Below are positions 8,706 to 17,443 of a stretch of DNA of 64,000 nt, piece by piece. The notes under the pieces were generated by a model. The model had not been told where the DNA came from and did no database searches. It was given only the letters and a program-made list of their open reading frames with translations. This stretch comes from Nocardiopsis gilva YIM 90087 (GTDB lineage: Bacteria > Actinomycetota > Actinomycetes > Streptosporangiales > Streptosporangiaceae), in NCBI RefSeq assembly GCF_002263495.1, contig NZ_CP022753.1, positions 248,001 to 312,000 of the forward strand, given 5' to 3'. Position numbers and translations under genes: made by a program. How positions within the stretch are numbered: position 1 is the stretch's first letter; every line of letters begins with the position of its first letter.

Positions 8706-9164
8706 GAAGCCGCTCACTTTCGGGCAGCTCGGTGGGACCGCTCGAAGCGGTTTGCCATACATCGGTCAGGGGAGCGGGACACGGGCGCGGTCGGCCCGGA
8801 TGGGATGGGGATGAATCGGGGAAAGGTCGGTCCCGCGCGCGGAGTTTCCGCGGATCCCCCTGTGCTCCGGAGACACCGTGTGCCCGAGCGGGCGGCGCCC
8901 CCGCACAGCGGGGAGGAAAAGGGAAAGCAATAGGAGCCCCGCACCGCAGCACGAAGCTCCCGTGGCGACACTACCCTCCGCCAAAGGCGGAGGTCACGCG
9001 GTTGTCCTGAGACGGTATTCACACGTTCGGGCCAGGCGAACGGGACGCTTCGGTCCCCGTGCTGACGTATGCTCCCCCGCCGCTCACCCACCCCCGCAGA
9101 GCGACGTGCTACCGCGGCGAGAACGCGGACAGAGCCCGTGCAGAGCGCCCCTCCGTAGCGTTCC
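8706..9164. other. 459-bp divergent intergenic region
   Basis: Separates the SulP gene and the chimeric relic. It holds a short perfect hairpin (CCTCCGCC-AAA-GGCGGAGG, 8975-8993) and purine-rich runs, but no gene and no riboswitch consensus that I could recognise. Confidence 0.4.
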
Positions 9165-9887
9165 TTGACGACAAAGGGAAAGAAACGGAGCGCACTAGGG
9201 GTTGAATTGGGGAGACCACGCAGTTCCCTCAGAGTCGCGATAGTCGGAGCGGGCCCGGTCGCCTGCCTTGTGGCGATCGAGCTCCGCAAGAATTCATTCC
9301 ACGTCGACCTCTATGAGAAAGGGGAGGATATCCGCCGGATTCCTCCGGCGAAAGGGCATTCCTTCAATCTGACGCTCACCACGCGCGGTCTGCGGTCGCT
9401 GGACACCCGCATCGTGGATCTGCTCTACCAACGGGGCGTTCCCCTGCCGCAGCGGGTCGTGCACCACCGCGACGGCGAGCTCACCTATCAGCGGTACGGC
9501 ACCGAACCCGAACACCACCTGCTCTCGATCCCGCGCGGCGTGCTCCACCGCGCCCTGCTGGACGAGGCGGCCCGCGCCGGAGCGCGGTTCCACTCCGGCC
9601 ACGAGTACATCGGCGCCGACCCCAAGAACGCCACCGCCGACGAACTGGCCGCCCGGCTGCGGTCGCTCCCCGGCATCGACGTGCTGCCCCGCGCTCCGGG
9701 CCACCTTCCGGTGGTCGCTTTCCGTGCCACCGCCGACGGCTCCCGGGGCGGCCGACAGACCGAGCTCTTGTGCCGCCGGATCTGCTCACGCGGCGACGTC
9801 TACGTCGCGCCCGCCGTACTCCCCAACGAAGGCCTGGTCGTCCGGACCTGCATCATGCACCACAGGAACTCGCGCACGGTCAGCGGG
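9165..9887 (+). pseudogene. Chimeric relic: kynurenine 3-monooxygenase-like N-terminus joined to aromatic amino acid decarboxylase-like C-terminus
   Basis: The first about 155 residues look like a flavin monooxygenase of the kynurenine 3-monooxygenase type: RVAIVGAGPVACLVAIEL dinucleotide fold, then GHSFNLTLTTRGLRSLD, a hallmark of that group. From about 9630 the same frame instead reads like the C-terminal end of a PLP-dependent decarboxylase (LRSLPGIDVLP, GHLPVVAFRA, ICSRGDVYVAP, VVRTCIMHHRNS). Catalytic parts of both enzymes are missing. The frame then runs on antisense through the DUF2752 gene to 10604, which is not real coding. The start (TTG 9165 or later) is uncertain. Confidence 0.6.
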
Positions 9888-9923
9888 CAGTCCTCACTGT
9901 CGAACGCGGCCAGGGCCAGCTCA

Positions 9924-10481
9924 TCATCCGCGCCGACGCATCATGCGGCCCCGCACCGTGACCACGGTCCACACGATGAGCAGCGGAAGCGCGTTGAGGA
10001 TCGGGCCGACGGGGGAGAACTCCTCGCCCGGTGTGCGCAGCAGGTCGGCGTGGAGCTGTTGGTTGATCGCCAGGGCGACGAAGAGCACGGCCGACACCGC
10101 GGCGACCACGGGCCAGGAGCGCACGTAGGTGTTGAGCCAGTAGCCGGTGGCCGCCCCGATCGCGGCGCGGATGAGGGTGGCCACGGCGCCGACCACCAGG
10201 GGGATGCCGATGGGGTTGTAGGTGAACGACATCTTCCAGTCGCCGCTCATCGCCGCCCACACCGACCGGGTGCCCCCGCACATGGGGTCCATGATGCCGA
10301 AGTAGTGCGCCAGGCCGTGGACGTCGACCGGCGGCAGGCCGAACACCGCCATCAGGCCGCCGAGGACGAGCCCGCCAAGGGCGGCGAGGGTGAACCAGCG
10401 GTGGGCGTCGTGGCGCTCGACGCGGAAGGCCAGGGGCCGCGTCCACGCCCTGACGCTCGTCAGGTCCCGTATGTCCGTCAC
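9924..10481 (-). CDS. DUF2752 membrane protein (185 aa)
   Basis: Small integral membrane protein with about four helices. The DUF2752 signature is visible as DPMCGGTRSVWAAMSGDW followed by the downstream NP motif (YNPIGIPL). The GTG start at 10481 overlaps the stop of the S4-domain gene by 4 bp, so translation is probably coupled. Function is unknown. Confidence 0.75.
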   Translation of the reverse strand: MTDIRDLTSVRAWTRPLAFRVERHDAHRWFTLAALGGLVLGGLMAVFGLPPVDVHGLAHYFGIMDPMCGGTRSVWAAMSGDWKMSFTYNPIGIPLVVGAVATLIRAAIGAATGYWLNTYVRSWPVVAAVSAVLFVALAINQQLHADLLRTPGEEFSPVGPILNALPLLIVWTVVTVRGRMMRRRG

Positions 10482-10936
10482 TTCTCACCCCGCAGGCGCT
10501 CGATCATGCGGCGGTCGCGCTTGGTCGGGCGGCCGGCTCCCCGCTCGCGGCGGGCCACCGGCATCGCCACCTGGGGCGGCGGTGGCGGGGTGTGGTCGGT
10601 GTAGCAGCGCACCGCGATCGGTGCGCCGACGCGCTTCTCCAGGATGTGGGTGACCTCGACGATGCGGGTGGTGCCGTGGGCCTTCAGCCGGATCATGTCG
10701 CCGACGCGGACCGGCAGGGCGGGTTTGGCTGACCGGTCGTTGACCCGGACGTGGCCGCCCCGGCAGGCCTGCGCGGCTTCCGCGCGCGTCTTGAGCAGCC
10801 GAACCGCCCACAGCCAGCGGTCCACGCGCGTCGTCGGTGGCCCGGGCGGCAGGGGCCGTTGCTGCGCGGGCGGGCGCTCCGACGGCGCCCCCTCCGGCCT
10901 CCGGTCCTGTGCCTGCTGGTTATCTGGGTCGTTCAC
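10478..10936 (-). CDS. S4-domain RNA-binding protein (Hsp15-like, 152 aa)
   Basis: The S4 domain runs from VDRWLWAVRLLKTRAEAAQA through GGHVRVNDRSAKPALPVRVGDMI, the pattern of Hsp15-type heat-shock RNA-binding proteins that recycle stalled 50S subunits in E. coli. A proline-rich N-terminal extension and a basic C-terminal tail (RRERGAGRPTKRDRRM) frame it. The GTG start at 10936 follows GAAGGACCTGAGG; an ATG at 11029 would run into the palindromic repeat and is rejected. It overlaps the DUF2752 gene downstream. Confidence 0.8.
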   Translation of the reverse strand: MNDPDNQQAQDRRPEGAPSERPPAQQRPLPPGPPTTRVDRWLWAVRLLKTRAEAAQACRGGHVRVNDRSAKPALPVRVGDMIRLKAHGTTRIVEVTHILEKRVGAPIAVRCYTDHTPPPPPQVAMPVARRERGAGRPTKRDRRMIERLRGEK

Positions 10937-10980
10937 CCTCAGGTCCTTCGCGCACGCTGTCGGTCTCCGCCCGCCCCCAT

Positions 10981-11046
10981 CCGGTGATCTCGGCAGAGTG
11001 CACGGAATTTCAGCGGTTTTCTGGTGCATTCTGCCGAGAACATCGG
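10981..11046. repeat. Dispersed inverted-repeat element, copy 1
   Basis: 23-nt arms beginning CCGGTGATCTCGGCAGA match their complements at 20 of 23 positions, around a 20-nt loop (GGAATTTCAGCGGTTTTCTG). The loop and outer arms resemble copy 3 at 39735-39800; copy 2 at 38068-38130 shares only the outer arms. Located between the PAP2 gene 3' end and the S4 gene. Confidence 0.7.
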
Positions 11047-11134
11047 AGGAAAGAGCGAGGCCTCTGTCGCAACTGTAGGTGCGGAGGCGGGGGCGGTGGT
11101 AGGCGGAGGCGTCTGGAGGGGGCGCTCGGCCGGG

Positions 11135-12019
11135 TCAGTCGCGCGCCGCGTACTCCGATCGGGGCGCACGCTCCTCGGAGGTCTCGGGTGCGCGGCCGTA
11201 CCAGGGCCACCAGTTGGTGGTCCTTCCTTCGGGGATCATGCGGTCCAGGCGGATGGTGAGCGCCAGGGCGAAACCCCCGGCGATCATGCCGGTGACCAGG
11301 TCGGTGAACCAGTGGAAGTGCAGGTAGGCCGAGACCATCGACTGCAGGATCGCGATGCCGACGATGCAGTAGCCCAGGCGGCGGACGATGTGCGGGCGCA
11401 CCGCGCGATAGCGGATAAGCAGGAACAGCACGAGCCCGTAGATGAGCGTGGCGTTGGCACCGTGGCCGGAGGGGAAGGACACCCCGCCCTGGTCGCCGAA
11501 GAACACCGGGTCGTAGGTCCGCGGATGGTTGCGGGCCAGCAGCAGCTTCATCGACGCCACCAGACACACCATCCCGAAGACGCCGCCCACGCCCAGGACG
11601 ACCGGCCGCCACGAGCGGTGCCAGTAGGCCAACTGGAACGTGGTCGCGGTGAGCACGGGCAGTGCCACGGCACGCGAGGCCACCGTGTCGGGCCACAGGA
11701 TGAGGAACTGCCGTATCTCGTCCCAGTAGGGCCGGGGCGCGGTGTTCACGAAGTTGTCGATGGGGTGCAGCGGCCCCGCCGAGAGCACCGTCATGGTGAT
11801 CAACGCCACGGCCAGAATGATCGCGGTCTTGTCCGACGCCAGGCCCCACGCGATCTCACTGACACTTGGCCAGGCCACCTGCGGGTTGGAGGGCTTTCCG
11901 GACGACTTGAGCGAGATTCGGGGTGCCGCGCGCAGGACGCGATTGGCTCTATCTTTGGAGGGGAGCGAATGGCCCGCCCGGTGCGGCGGCTTCGTCCGGA
12001 TCCGCGATGTGTGCATCAT
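11135..12019 (-). CDS. PAP2-superfamily membrane phosphatase (294 aa)
   Basis: Lipid- or polyprenyl-phosphate phosphatase-like protein with six predicted helices. Motif C1 is KLLLARNHPR, C2 is SFPSGHGA, and C3 is SAYLHFHWFTDLVTG. In C3 the usual arginine six residues before the histidine is replaced by serine, while the catalytic histidine and aspartate remain. ATG at 12019 is taken, but the first about 50 residues are basic and low-complexity, so the true start may lie further in. Confidence 0.8.
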   Translation of the reverse strand: MMHTSRIRTKPPHRAGHSLPSKDRANRVLRAAPRISLKSSGKPSNPQVAWPSVSEIAWGLASDKTAIILAVALITMTVLSAGPLHPIDNFVNTAPRPYWDEIRQFLILWPDTVASRAVALPVLTATTFQLAYWHRSWRPVVLGVGGVFGMVCLVASMKLLLARNHPRTYDPVFFGDQGGVSFPSGHGANATLIYGLVLFLLIRYRAVRPHIVRRLGYCIVGIAILQSMVSAYLHFHWFTDLVTGMIAGGFALALTIRLDRMIPEGRTTNWWPWYGRAPETSEERAPRSEYAARD

Positions 12020-12072
12020 GTGTGCTCAGTGCTGTCTCACGAATTGTGGGCTGGCCTGCGGCACGGGTGTGC

Positions 12073-12213
12073 TTAGGGGGACGGGCTCGCCGCTGGGACA
12101 GGGGTCGGTGGTTGCGGGGGCGGGGACACTGGGTTCAAGGCGCCCGCGCGGCCGGGGATGTCCGTGTCGAGGTTGTCGAGGTTGAGGTCTGCCGCTGGGT
12201 CGATCCTGCTCAT
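12073..12213 (-). CDS. Possible small protein with Pro-rich C-terminus (46 aa)
   Basis: The ORF starts MSRIDPAADLNLDNLDTDIP and ends in a PPPQPPTPVP tract. Its acidic N-terminus and simple C-terminus are reminiscent of a precursor-like peptide, but no modifying enzyme lies beside it and the ribosome-binding site is weak. The frame is open upstream to 12339. Low confidence that it is expressed. Confidence 0.3.
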   Translation of the reverse strand: MSRIDPAADLNLDNLDTDIPGRAGALNPVSPPPQPPTPVPAASPSP

Positions 12214-12544
12214 CGCAGGCTTTCGGGCGGTCAGGGGTTTCCGCCGGGAAAACCGGCTAACGTTACCCAGCTGTTTATTTGAACATTTCCGACAGGTGAG
12301 CATAGCGCCCTGCCGGAACACCCGACACGAGCGGCCCATCGGTACTCCTTGGTCACGCTGGGCGCTTCACCCACTGCTCAGGGGATGAACGGCGGGAGTT
12401 CACCCGTCGGCCGTCCACATGTGAGTTATCCGTTAGGTGATGTCGGCCACAGATCGGTTCCGCTCCGTGATGTGGCACTCTTCGTAACGAGCCTCCGCAC
12501 ATCCTTCGCGCCGCGCACGGCGCCGCAGAGCAGAAAGGCCGTTG
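12214..12544. other. Intergenic region before the GntR gene
   Basis: No convincing gene. AGAAAGG shortly before 12545 serves as ribosome-binding site for the GntR gene. Confidence 0.4.
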
Positions 12545-13222
12545 ATGGTCGACCTCCCCGAGCGGTCGGACGCGGAATCCCGCTTGGCCCGCAACCCGTT
12601 GCGGGAGCAGATCCGTCGGTTCCTCGTCGACGGTCTGCTGTCCGGGCGCTGGCAGCCGGGGGAACGCGTCGTCGAGCGGCGCATCGCCGCCGAGCTCAAC
12701 GTGAGCCAGGCGCCGGTGCGCGAGGCCCTGCGCGAGATGGAGACACTGCGGCTCATCGAGTCCGTGCCGAACAAGGGGGCGCGCGTACGCGACTTCGGTG
12801 TCGCCGACATGGCTGAGATCTATCCCGTCCGGGCCGGTCTCGAACTCGTCGCGGCCGAACTGGCCGCCCCGCGCCTGGCCGAGGACCCGCGACCGCTGGA
12901 GCGCGAGGTCGAGGCGCTCAAGCGCGCGACGGTCAGCGGTGACGTGGACGAGCAGGTCAGACACAGTGTGGAGTTCCACCGGGCCATCGTGCGGGCCGCG
13001 GACAACAGTGTGCTTTCCCACACCTGGGAGTCGCTGGGCGTCGAAGTCTGGACCGCGCTGTCGGTCCGCTGGCTCAATATGGAGCTGCACGCCAAGGCCG
13101 CCGACCACGCCCAAATCACCGAGGCGTTCCGTCGGCGCGATCCCAACGTCGGCCGGATGCTCAGCGACCACGTGCTGAACTACGTCGAGGCCGCGTTGAA
13201 GACGCACAACGTCGCGCACTGA
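12545..13222 (+). CDS. GntR-family regulator, FadR/FCD type (225 aa)
   Basis: N-terminal winged HTH (LREQIRRFLVDGLLSGRWQPG, VSQAPVREALREMETLRLIE) and an all-helical FCD ligand domain with metal-site-like histidines (EFHRAIVRAADNSVLSHTW; SDHVLNYVEAAL). ATG at 12545 follows AGAAAGG. It lies 478 bp upstream of pdhA on the same strand with a 21-bp palindrome between them, so by analogy with E. coli PdhR it may control pdhABC; that is inference. Confidence 0.85.
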   Translation: MVDLPERSDAESRLARNPLREQIRRFLVDGLLSGRWQPGERVVERRIAAELNVSQAPVREALREMETLRLIESVPNKGARVRDFGVADMAEIYPVRAGLELVAAELAAPRLAEDPRPLEREVEALKRATVSGDVDEQVRHSVEFHRAIVRAADNSVLSHTWESLGVEVWTALSVRWLNMELHAKAADHAQITEAFRRRDPNVGRMLSDHVLNYVEAALKTHNVAH

Positions 13223-13700
13223 ACGCGTTCGACCTCGCGTGGGAGACAGCGGGCGCCGCAGCGCGCTGATCTCCATTCCCTCCACCCGGGTCGGGCGCCG
13301 ATCCGCCCCCGTCGCGAAGATCTCAGCGACCTATCCACCCGTCTGCGCGCTACGCCCGAGATCTACCCTAGAGTCATATTGATCGATCATCGATCAATCC
13401 GTAGAGTATGCGCGACACACGTCACACAGAACACCAGTCTTGCGTGATCAGCGAGCCGACCGGCCGGACCAGCCCGAAACCGATGTATGAGCCGGCCCCC
13501 GACCGGGAAGCGAAGCTGAAGAACGAGTAACGAGTCGCGCCGAACCGACGCGGCGCAGACTCGAACAGCCACTTGCGCGCCCCGCCGTTGAGCCCGGCGT
13601 CGGCGCGTCCGCCCTGGCCACAACCACTGTGGGCCACGGCGCGGGTCCCCGGGGCCCACCGGCCCGCCGGGGACCGTCCCCGCACGTAGAAAGGCACACC
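13223..13700. other. pdh upstream region
   Basis: 478 bp without a gene, containing the palindrome at 13378-13398. pdhA is preceded by the ribosome-binding site AGAAAGG. Confidence 0.5.
13378..13398. promoter_or_regulatory. Palindromic operator candidate for the GntR regulator
   Basis: Perfect 10-bp arms ATTGATCGAT and ATCGATCAAT around a single C. A/T-rich in a G/C-rich region and located between the FCD-type GntR gene and pdhA. Confidence 0.55.
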
Positions 13701-14810
13701 ATGGCTGACACGGCCAAGCCGAAGGGCGGCGGCACCGCCAGGACAACGGGTGGTCGCCGGCGGAGTCGGAAGGCTGACACCGCCGCCTCGTCCATCGCCA
13801 ACGAGCAGCCCAAGGTGCTGCTCGACTACTACCGGCAGATGCTGCTCGTCCGCCGGTTCGAGGAGCGCACCGGCCAGGCGTACACGCAGGCCCGCATCGG
13901 CGGCTACTGTCACCTGAACCTGGGCGAGGAGGCCACCGTCGTCGGCCTCATGACCGCCCTCCAGGAGCGCGACTACCTGTTCACGAACTACCGCGACCAC
14001 GGCTATGCCATCGGCAAGGGCATGAGCCCCCGCCGCGTCATGGCCGAGCTCTACGGGCGCGCCACCGGTGTGTCCAAGGGCTGGGGCGGCTCCATGCACA
14101 TGTACGACACCGAGACCCGCATGCTCGGCGGCTACGGCATCGTCGGCGGGCAGCTCCCGCTGGCCACCGGTGCCGCTCTGGCCGTCTCCTACCGCGGCGG
14201 CGACGAGGTCGTCATGTGCCAGATGGGCGACGGCACCACCAACATCGGCGCCTGGCACGAGTCGCTGAACATCGCCGCGCTGTGGAACCTGCCCATCGTG
14301 TTCGTGGTGATCAACAACTTCACCGGCATGGGCACCACCGTCGAGATGTCCTCCGCCGAGCCCGAGCTGTACAAGCGCGGCTCCGCCTTCCAGATCGAGG
14401 GCGTCCGGGTCGACGGCCGCGACGTGCTCGCCGTGCGCGACGCCGCCAGCGACCTCGTCGAGCGCGCCCGCTCCGAGCAGCGCCCCTTCCTGCTCGAGGC
14501 GACCAGCTACCGGATGAAGGGCCACTCCGTGGTCGACCCGGCCAAGTACCGCACCAAGGAGCAGGTCGAGGAGGCCAAGGCCAACGATCCGGTGCTGGCC
14601 TTCGAGACCCAGCTCGACGAGGCCGGTGTCCTCACCGAGGAGATCAAGAAGGAGATCTCCGAGTCGGTCAAGGCCGAGGTCACCGACGCCGCGGACTTCG
14701 CGGAGAACAGCCCGCACCCCGACGTGTCCACGCTGTTCGACTACACCTACGCCACCCCCGTGGCGAACGAGTCGCGCCGTATGCCCGCCGACCCGGTCTT
14801 CGCCGAGTAG
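13701..14810 (+). CDS. pdhA: Pyruvate dehydrogenase E1 component, alpha subunit (369 aa)
   Basis: Thiamine-diphosphate-dependent decarboxylating subunit that, with PdhB, oxidises pyruvate and acetylates the lipoyl group of E2. The E1alpha core begins at LLDYYRQMLLVRRFEE; the ThDP/Mg motif is MGDGTTNIGAWHESLNIAALWNLPIVFVVINN (GDG...NN), and the phosphorylation-loop-like YRMKGHSVVDPAKYR follows. A charged N-terminal extension of about 35 residues is unusual but common in actinobacterial versions. First gene of a tight pdhA-pdhB-pdhC operon. Confidence 0.93.
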   Translation: MADTAKPKGGGTARTTGGRRRSRKADTAASSIANEQPKVLLDYYRQMLLVRRFEERTGQAYTQARIGGYCHLNLGEEATVVGLMTALQERDYLFTNYRDHGYAIGKGMSPRRVMAELYGRATGVSKGWGGSMHMYDTETRMLGGYGIVGGQLPLATGAALAVSYRGGDEVVMCQMGDGTTNIGAWHESLNIAALWNLPIVFVVINNFTGMGTTVEMSSAEPELYKRGSAFQIEGVRVDGRDVLAVRDAASDLVERARSEQRPFLLEATSYRMKGHSVVDPAKYRTKEQVEEAKANDPVLAFETQLDEAGVLTEEIKKEISESVKAEVTDAADFAENSPHPDVSTLFDYTYATPVANESRRMPADPVFAE

Positions 14811-14825
14811 ATAAGGAGCGGGTAC

Positions 14826-15824
14826 ATGTCCGTGATCACCTACCGCCAGGCTCTCCGCGACACGCTGCGCGCCGAGATGCACCGCGACGAGAACGTGCTC
14901 CTCATGGGTGAGGAGATCGGGGTCTTCGAGGGCTCCTACAAGATCACCGAGGGTCTGCTCAAGGAGTTCGGCGAGCGCCGGGTCCGCGACACCCCCATCG
15001 CCGAGGAGGGCTTCGTCGGCGCCGCGGTCGGCGCGGCCATGCTCGGCCTGCGTCCGGTCGTCGAGCTCATGACGATCAACTTCTCGCTCATCGCGATCGA
15101 CCAGATCATCAACCACGCCGCCAAGATCTACGGCATGTTCGGCGGTCAGACGCCCGTGCCGATGGTCATCCGCACCCCGGGCGGCGGCGGCCAGCAGCTC
15201 GGCGCCACGCACTCGCAGAACATCGAGCTGTTCTACTCCTTCATCCCCGGCCTGAAGGTGCTCGCCCCGAGCACCCCGGCCGAGGCCTCCTCGATGCTGC
15301 GCGCCGCCATCCGCGACGACGACCCGGTCCTCTTCCTGGAGAACCTGGGCCTGTACAACACCAAGGGCGAGGTGCCCGACGAGGACGAGAGCGTCGCCGA
15401 GATCGGCCGCGCCGCGGTGACCCGCGAGGGCACCGACGTCACCCTCATCGGCTACTCCCGCATGGCCATGGTCACCAACCAGGTCGCCGAGAAGCTCGCC
15501 GCCGAGGGCATCAGCTGCGAGGTCGTCGACCTGCGCAGCCTGCGTCCCCTCGACCGTGAGACGATCGTGGAGTCGGTGCGCAAGACCGGGTCCGCCGTCA
15601 TCGCCGAGGACGACTGGCTCACCTACGGCATCGGCGCCGAGATCGCCGCCTCCATCCAGGAGGGCGCGTTCGACTACCTCGACGCCCCCGTTCGGCGCGT
15701 CGCCATGGCCGAGGTACCCATGCCGTACGCCAAGCCGCTGGAGACCGCTGCTCTCCCGTCGGTCGAGTCGATCACCACCGTCGTCAAGGAGACCCTGAAC
15801 GCCGTGGGCCGGCGGGTCGGGTAA
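14826..15824 (+). CDS. pdhB: Pyruvate dehydrogenase E1 component, beta subunit (332 aa)
   Basis: Completes the E1 heterotetramer. ThDP-binding glutamate region MGEEIGVFEGSYKITEGL, the conserved TPIAEEGFVGAAVGAAMLGLRPVVE and the transketolase C-terminal domain (VVDLRSLRPLDRETIVES; TGSAVIAEDDW) are all present, and length is normal. Starts 15 bp after pdhA with AAGGAGCGGGT upstream. A 2-oxoisovalerate (branched-chain) preference is possible for this subfamily but not favoured. Confidence 0.93.
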   Translation: MSVITYRQALRDTLRAEMHRDENVLLMGEEIGVFEGSYKITEGLLKEFGERRVRDTPIAEEGFVGAAVGAAMLGLRPVVELMTINFSLIAIDQIINHAAKIYGMFGGQTPVPMVIRTPGGGGQQLGATHSQNIELFYSFIPGLKVLAPSTPAEASSMLRAAIRDDDPVLFLENLGLYNTKGEVPDEDESVAEIGRAAVTREGTDVTLIGYSRMAMVTNQVAEKLAAEGISCEVVDLRSLRPLDRETIVESVRKTGSAVIAEDDWLTYGIGAEIAASIQEGAFDYLDAPVRRVAMAEVPMPYAKPLETAALPSVESITTVVKETLNAVGRRVG

Positions 15825-15838
15825 GGGGAAAGCACACG

Positions 15839-17128
15839 ATGACTGACATCTACATGCCGCGCCTCTCCGACACCATGGAGGAAGGCGTCATCAGCTCCTG
15901 GGTCAAGAACGTCGGCGACAAGGTCGCGACCGGTGACGTGCTGGTCGAGATCGAGACCGACAAGGCCGTCATGGAGTATGAGGCCTACGAGGACGGTTAC
16001 CTCGTCAAACAGTCGGTGAGCGCGGGCGACACCGTGCCGATCGGTGCCGTCATCGGTGTCATCGGCGACAGCCCGGACGCCGTTCCGGAGGAGTCCGCCC
16101 CGGCCGCCGCGCCCGCGGAGAAGGCGGAGGAGGCCCCGGCCACGGAGGCCGCCGCCCCGGCCCCCGCTGCTCCCGCCGAGACCGCTCCGGCGGCCCCGTC
16201 CGCCAACGGCGCCGCCGCGCGTCCGCGCACCTCCCCCCTGGCCCGCCGACTGGCCAAGGAGTACGGCCTGGACATCGAGAAGATCTCCGGGTCGGGCCCC
16301 AAGGGCCGCATCGTGCGCGCCGACATCGAGGCCGCCGCCAAGCAGCAGGCCGCCCCGGCCCCTGCTGCCGCCGCCCCGGCCGCTCCGGCTGCTGCTCAGG
16401 CCCCGGCGGGCGCCCCGCAGGAGGCGTTCGACGACGGCCGCGCCTCGGAGGAGCTCAAGGTCAGCAACGTGCGCAAGGTCATCGCGCGCCGGCTGACCCA
16501 GAGCAAGCAGGAGGTCCCGCACTTCTACCTGCGCCGCACGATCGACGCCGAGGGGCTCAAGGAGTTCCGCGGGCAGATCAACGCGCAGCTCGCCGACACC
16601 GGCGTCAAGGTCAGCTTCAACGACCTGATCGTCAAGGCCGTCGCCACGACGCTGCGCTCGCACCCGGAGGTGAACACCTCGTGGGTGGACGACAAGCTGC
16701 TCCAGCACCACCGGATCAACGTCGGTGTCGCCGTCGCGGTGGACGCCGGGCTGGTCGTTCCGGTCCTGCACGACACGGACAAGACGCCGCTGTCGGAGAT
16801 CAGCACCAAGACCCGCGAGCTGGCCGGTAAGGCCCGCGACAACAAGCTGAAGCCGCAGGAGATGAGCGGCGGCACGTTCAGCGTCAGCAACCTGGGCATG
16901 TTCGGCATCGACAGCTTCTCCGCCGTCATCAACCCGCCGGAGGCCGCCATCCTCGCGGTGGGCGCGATGAAGCAGGAGGCCGTGGTGCGCGACGGCGAGA
17001 TCGCCGCCCGCAACACCATCGCCCTGGAACTGTCGGTCGACCACCGCGCGGTTGACGGCGCCGTCGGCGCCGCGTTCCTCAAGGACCTCGCCGAGGTTCT
17101 GGAGAACCCGATGCGGATCATCCTGTAG
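15839..17128 (+). CDS. pdhC: Dihydrolipoamide acetyltransferase, E2 (429 aa)
   Basis: Domains in order: one lipoyl domain with modifiable lysine in ETDKAVMEYEA (about residues 1-80), an Ala/Pro-rich linker, a peripheral-subunit-binding domain (SPLARRLAKEYGLDIEKISG), a second Ala/Pro linker and the catalytic domain ending in VDHRAVDGAVGAAFL with the catalytic histidine. No E3 gene follows; dihydrolipoamide dehydrogenase must be elsewhere. Starts 14 bp after pdhB. Confidence 0.93.
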   Translation: MTDIYMPRLSDTMEEGVISSWVKNVGDKVATGDVLVEIETDKAVMEYEAYEDGYLVKQSVSAGDTVPIGAVIGVIGDSPDAVPEESAPAAAPAEKAEEAPATEAAAPAPAAPAETAPAAPSANGAAARPRTSPLARRLAKEYGLDIEKISGSGPKGRIVRADIEAAAKQQAAPAPAAAAPAAPAAAQAPAGAPQEAFDDGRASEELKVSNVRKVIARRLTQSKQEVPHFYLRRTIDAEGLKEFRGQINAQLADTGVKVSFNDLIVKAVATTLRSHPEVNTSWVDDKLLQHHRINVGVAVAVDAGLVVPVLHDTDKTPLSEISTKTRELAGKARDNKLKPQEMSGGTFSVSNLGMFGIDSFSAVINPPEAAILAVGAMKQEAVVRDGEIAARNTIALELSVDHRAVDGAVGAAFLKDLAEVLENPMRIIL

Positions 17129-17150
17129 TCGCCGACCAGGCCAGCCACCG

Positions 17151-17185
17151 ACGCCCGGCTCCCGGTTCACTCCGGGGGCCGGGCG
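17151..17185 (+). terminator. pdhABC operon terminator
   Basis: ACGCCCGGC-T-CCCGG pairs with CCGGG-G-GCCGGGCGT around TTCACT, 22 bp after the pdhC stop. Confidence 0.7.
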
Positions 17186-17443
17186 TTTCGCGTTCGGTCC
17201 GGCCATTCCGGTCGGCCCCCTGGTCAACGGCCCGAGTTCCACGTGAAACATGCACGTGTACGCGTGCGTTCGCGCGACCGCCGGTCTTCCGGCAAGATCA
17301 CGGTTGGCTTCCCGTCTCCGCGCCCCAGTGGCCGACAGGCCGCCGCATGCGTCAGGCTGACTCTCGAACGGCCACGACCGATGGTGACTCCCCGATCACC
17401 GAAACGGCCGTCCGCATCCGCGCCGACCAGATAGAGAGCCCGT
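17186..17443. other. Intergenic region between pdhC terminator and the Nudix gene
   Basis: No ORF of substance and no clear regulatory palindrome. Confidence 0.35.

Noticed and set aside
8706-9164. Possible riboswitch leader of the sulP gene
   Set aside because: The region has a hairpin and purine-rich runs, but I could not match any SAM, cobalamin or c-di-AMP riboswitch core, so no call was made.
13250-13335. Possible fourth copy of the dispersed inverted repeat (GATCTC...AGATCTC)
   Set aside because: The outer bases do not pair in the same register and the conserved loop is absent.
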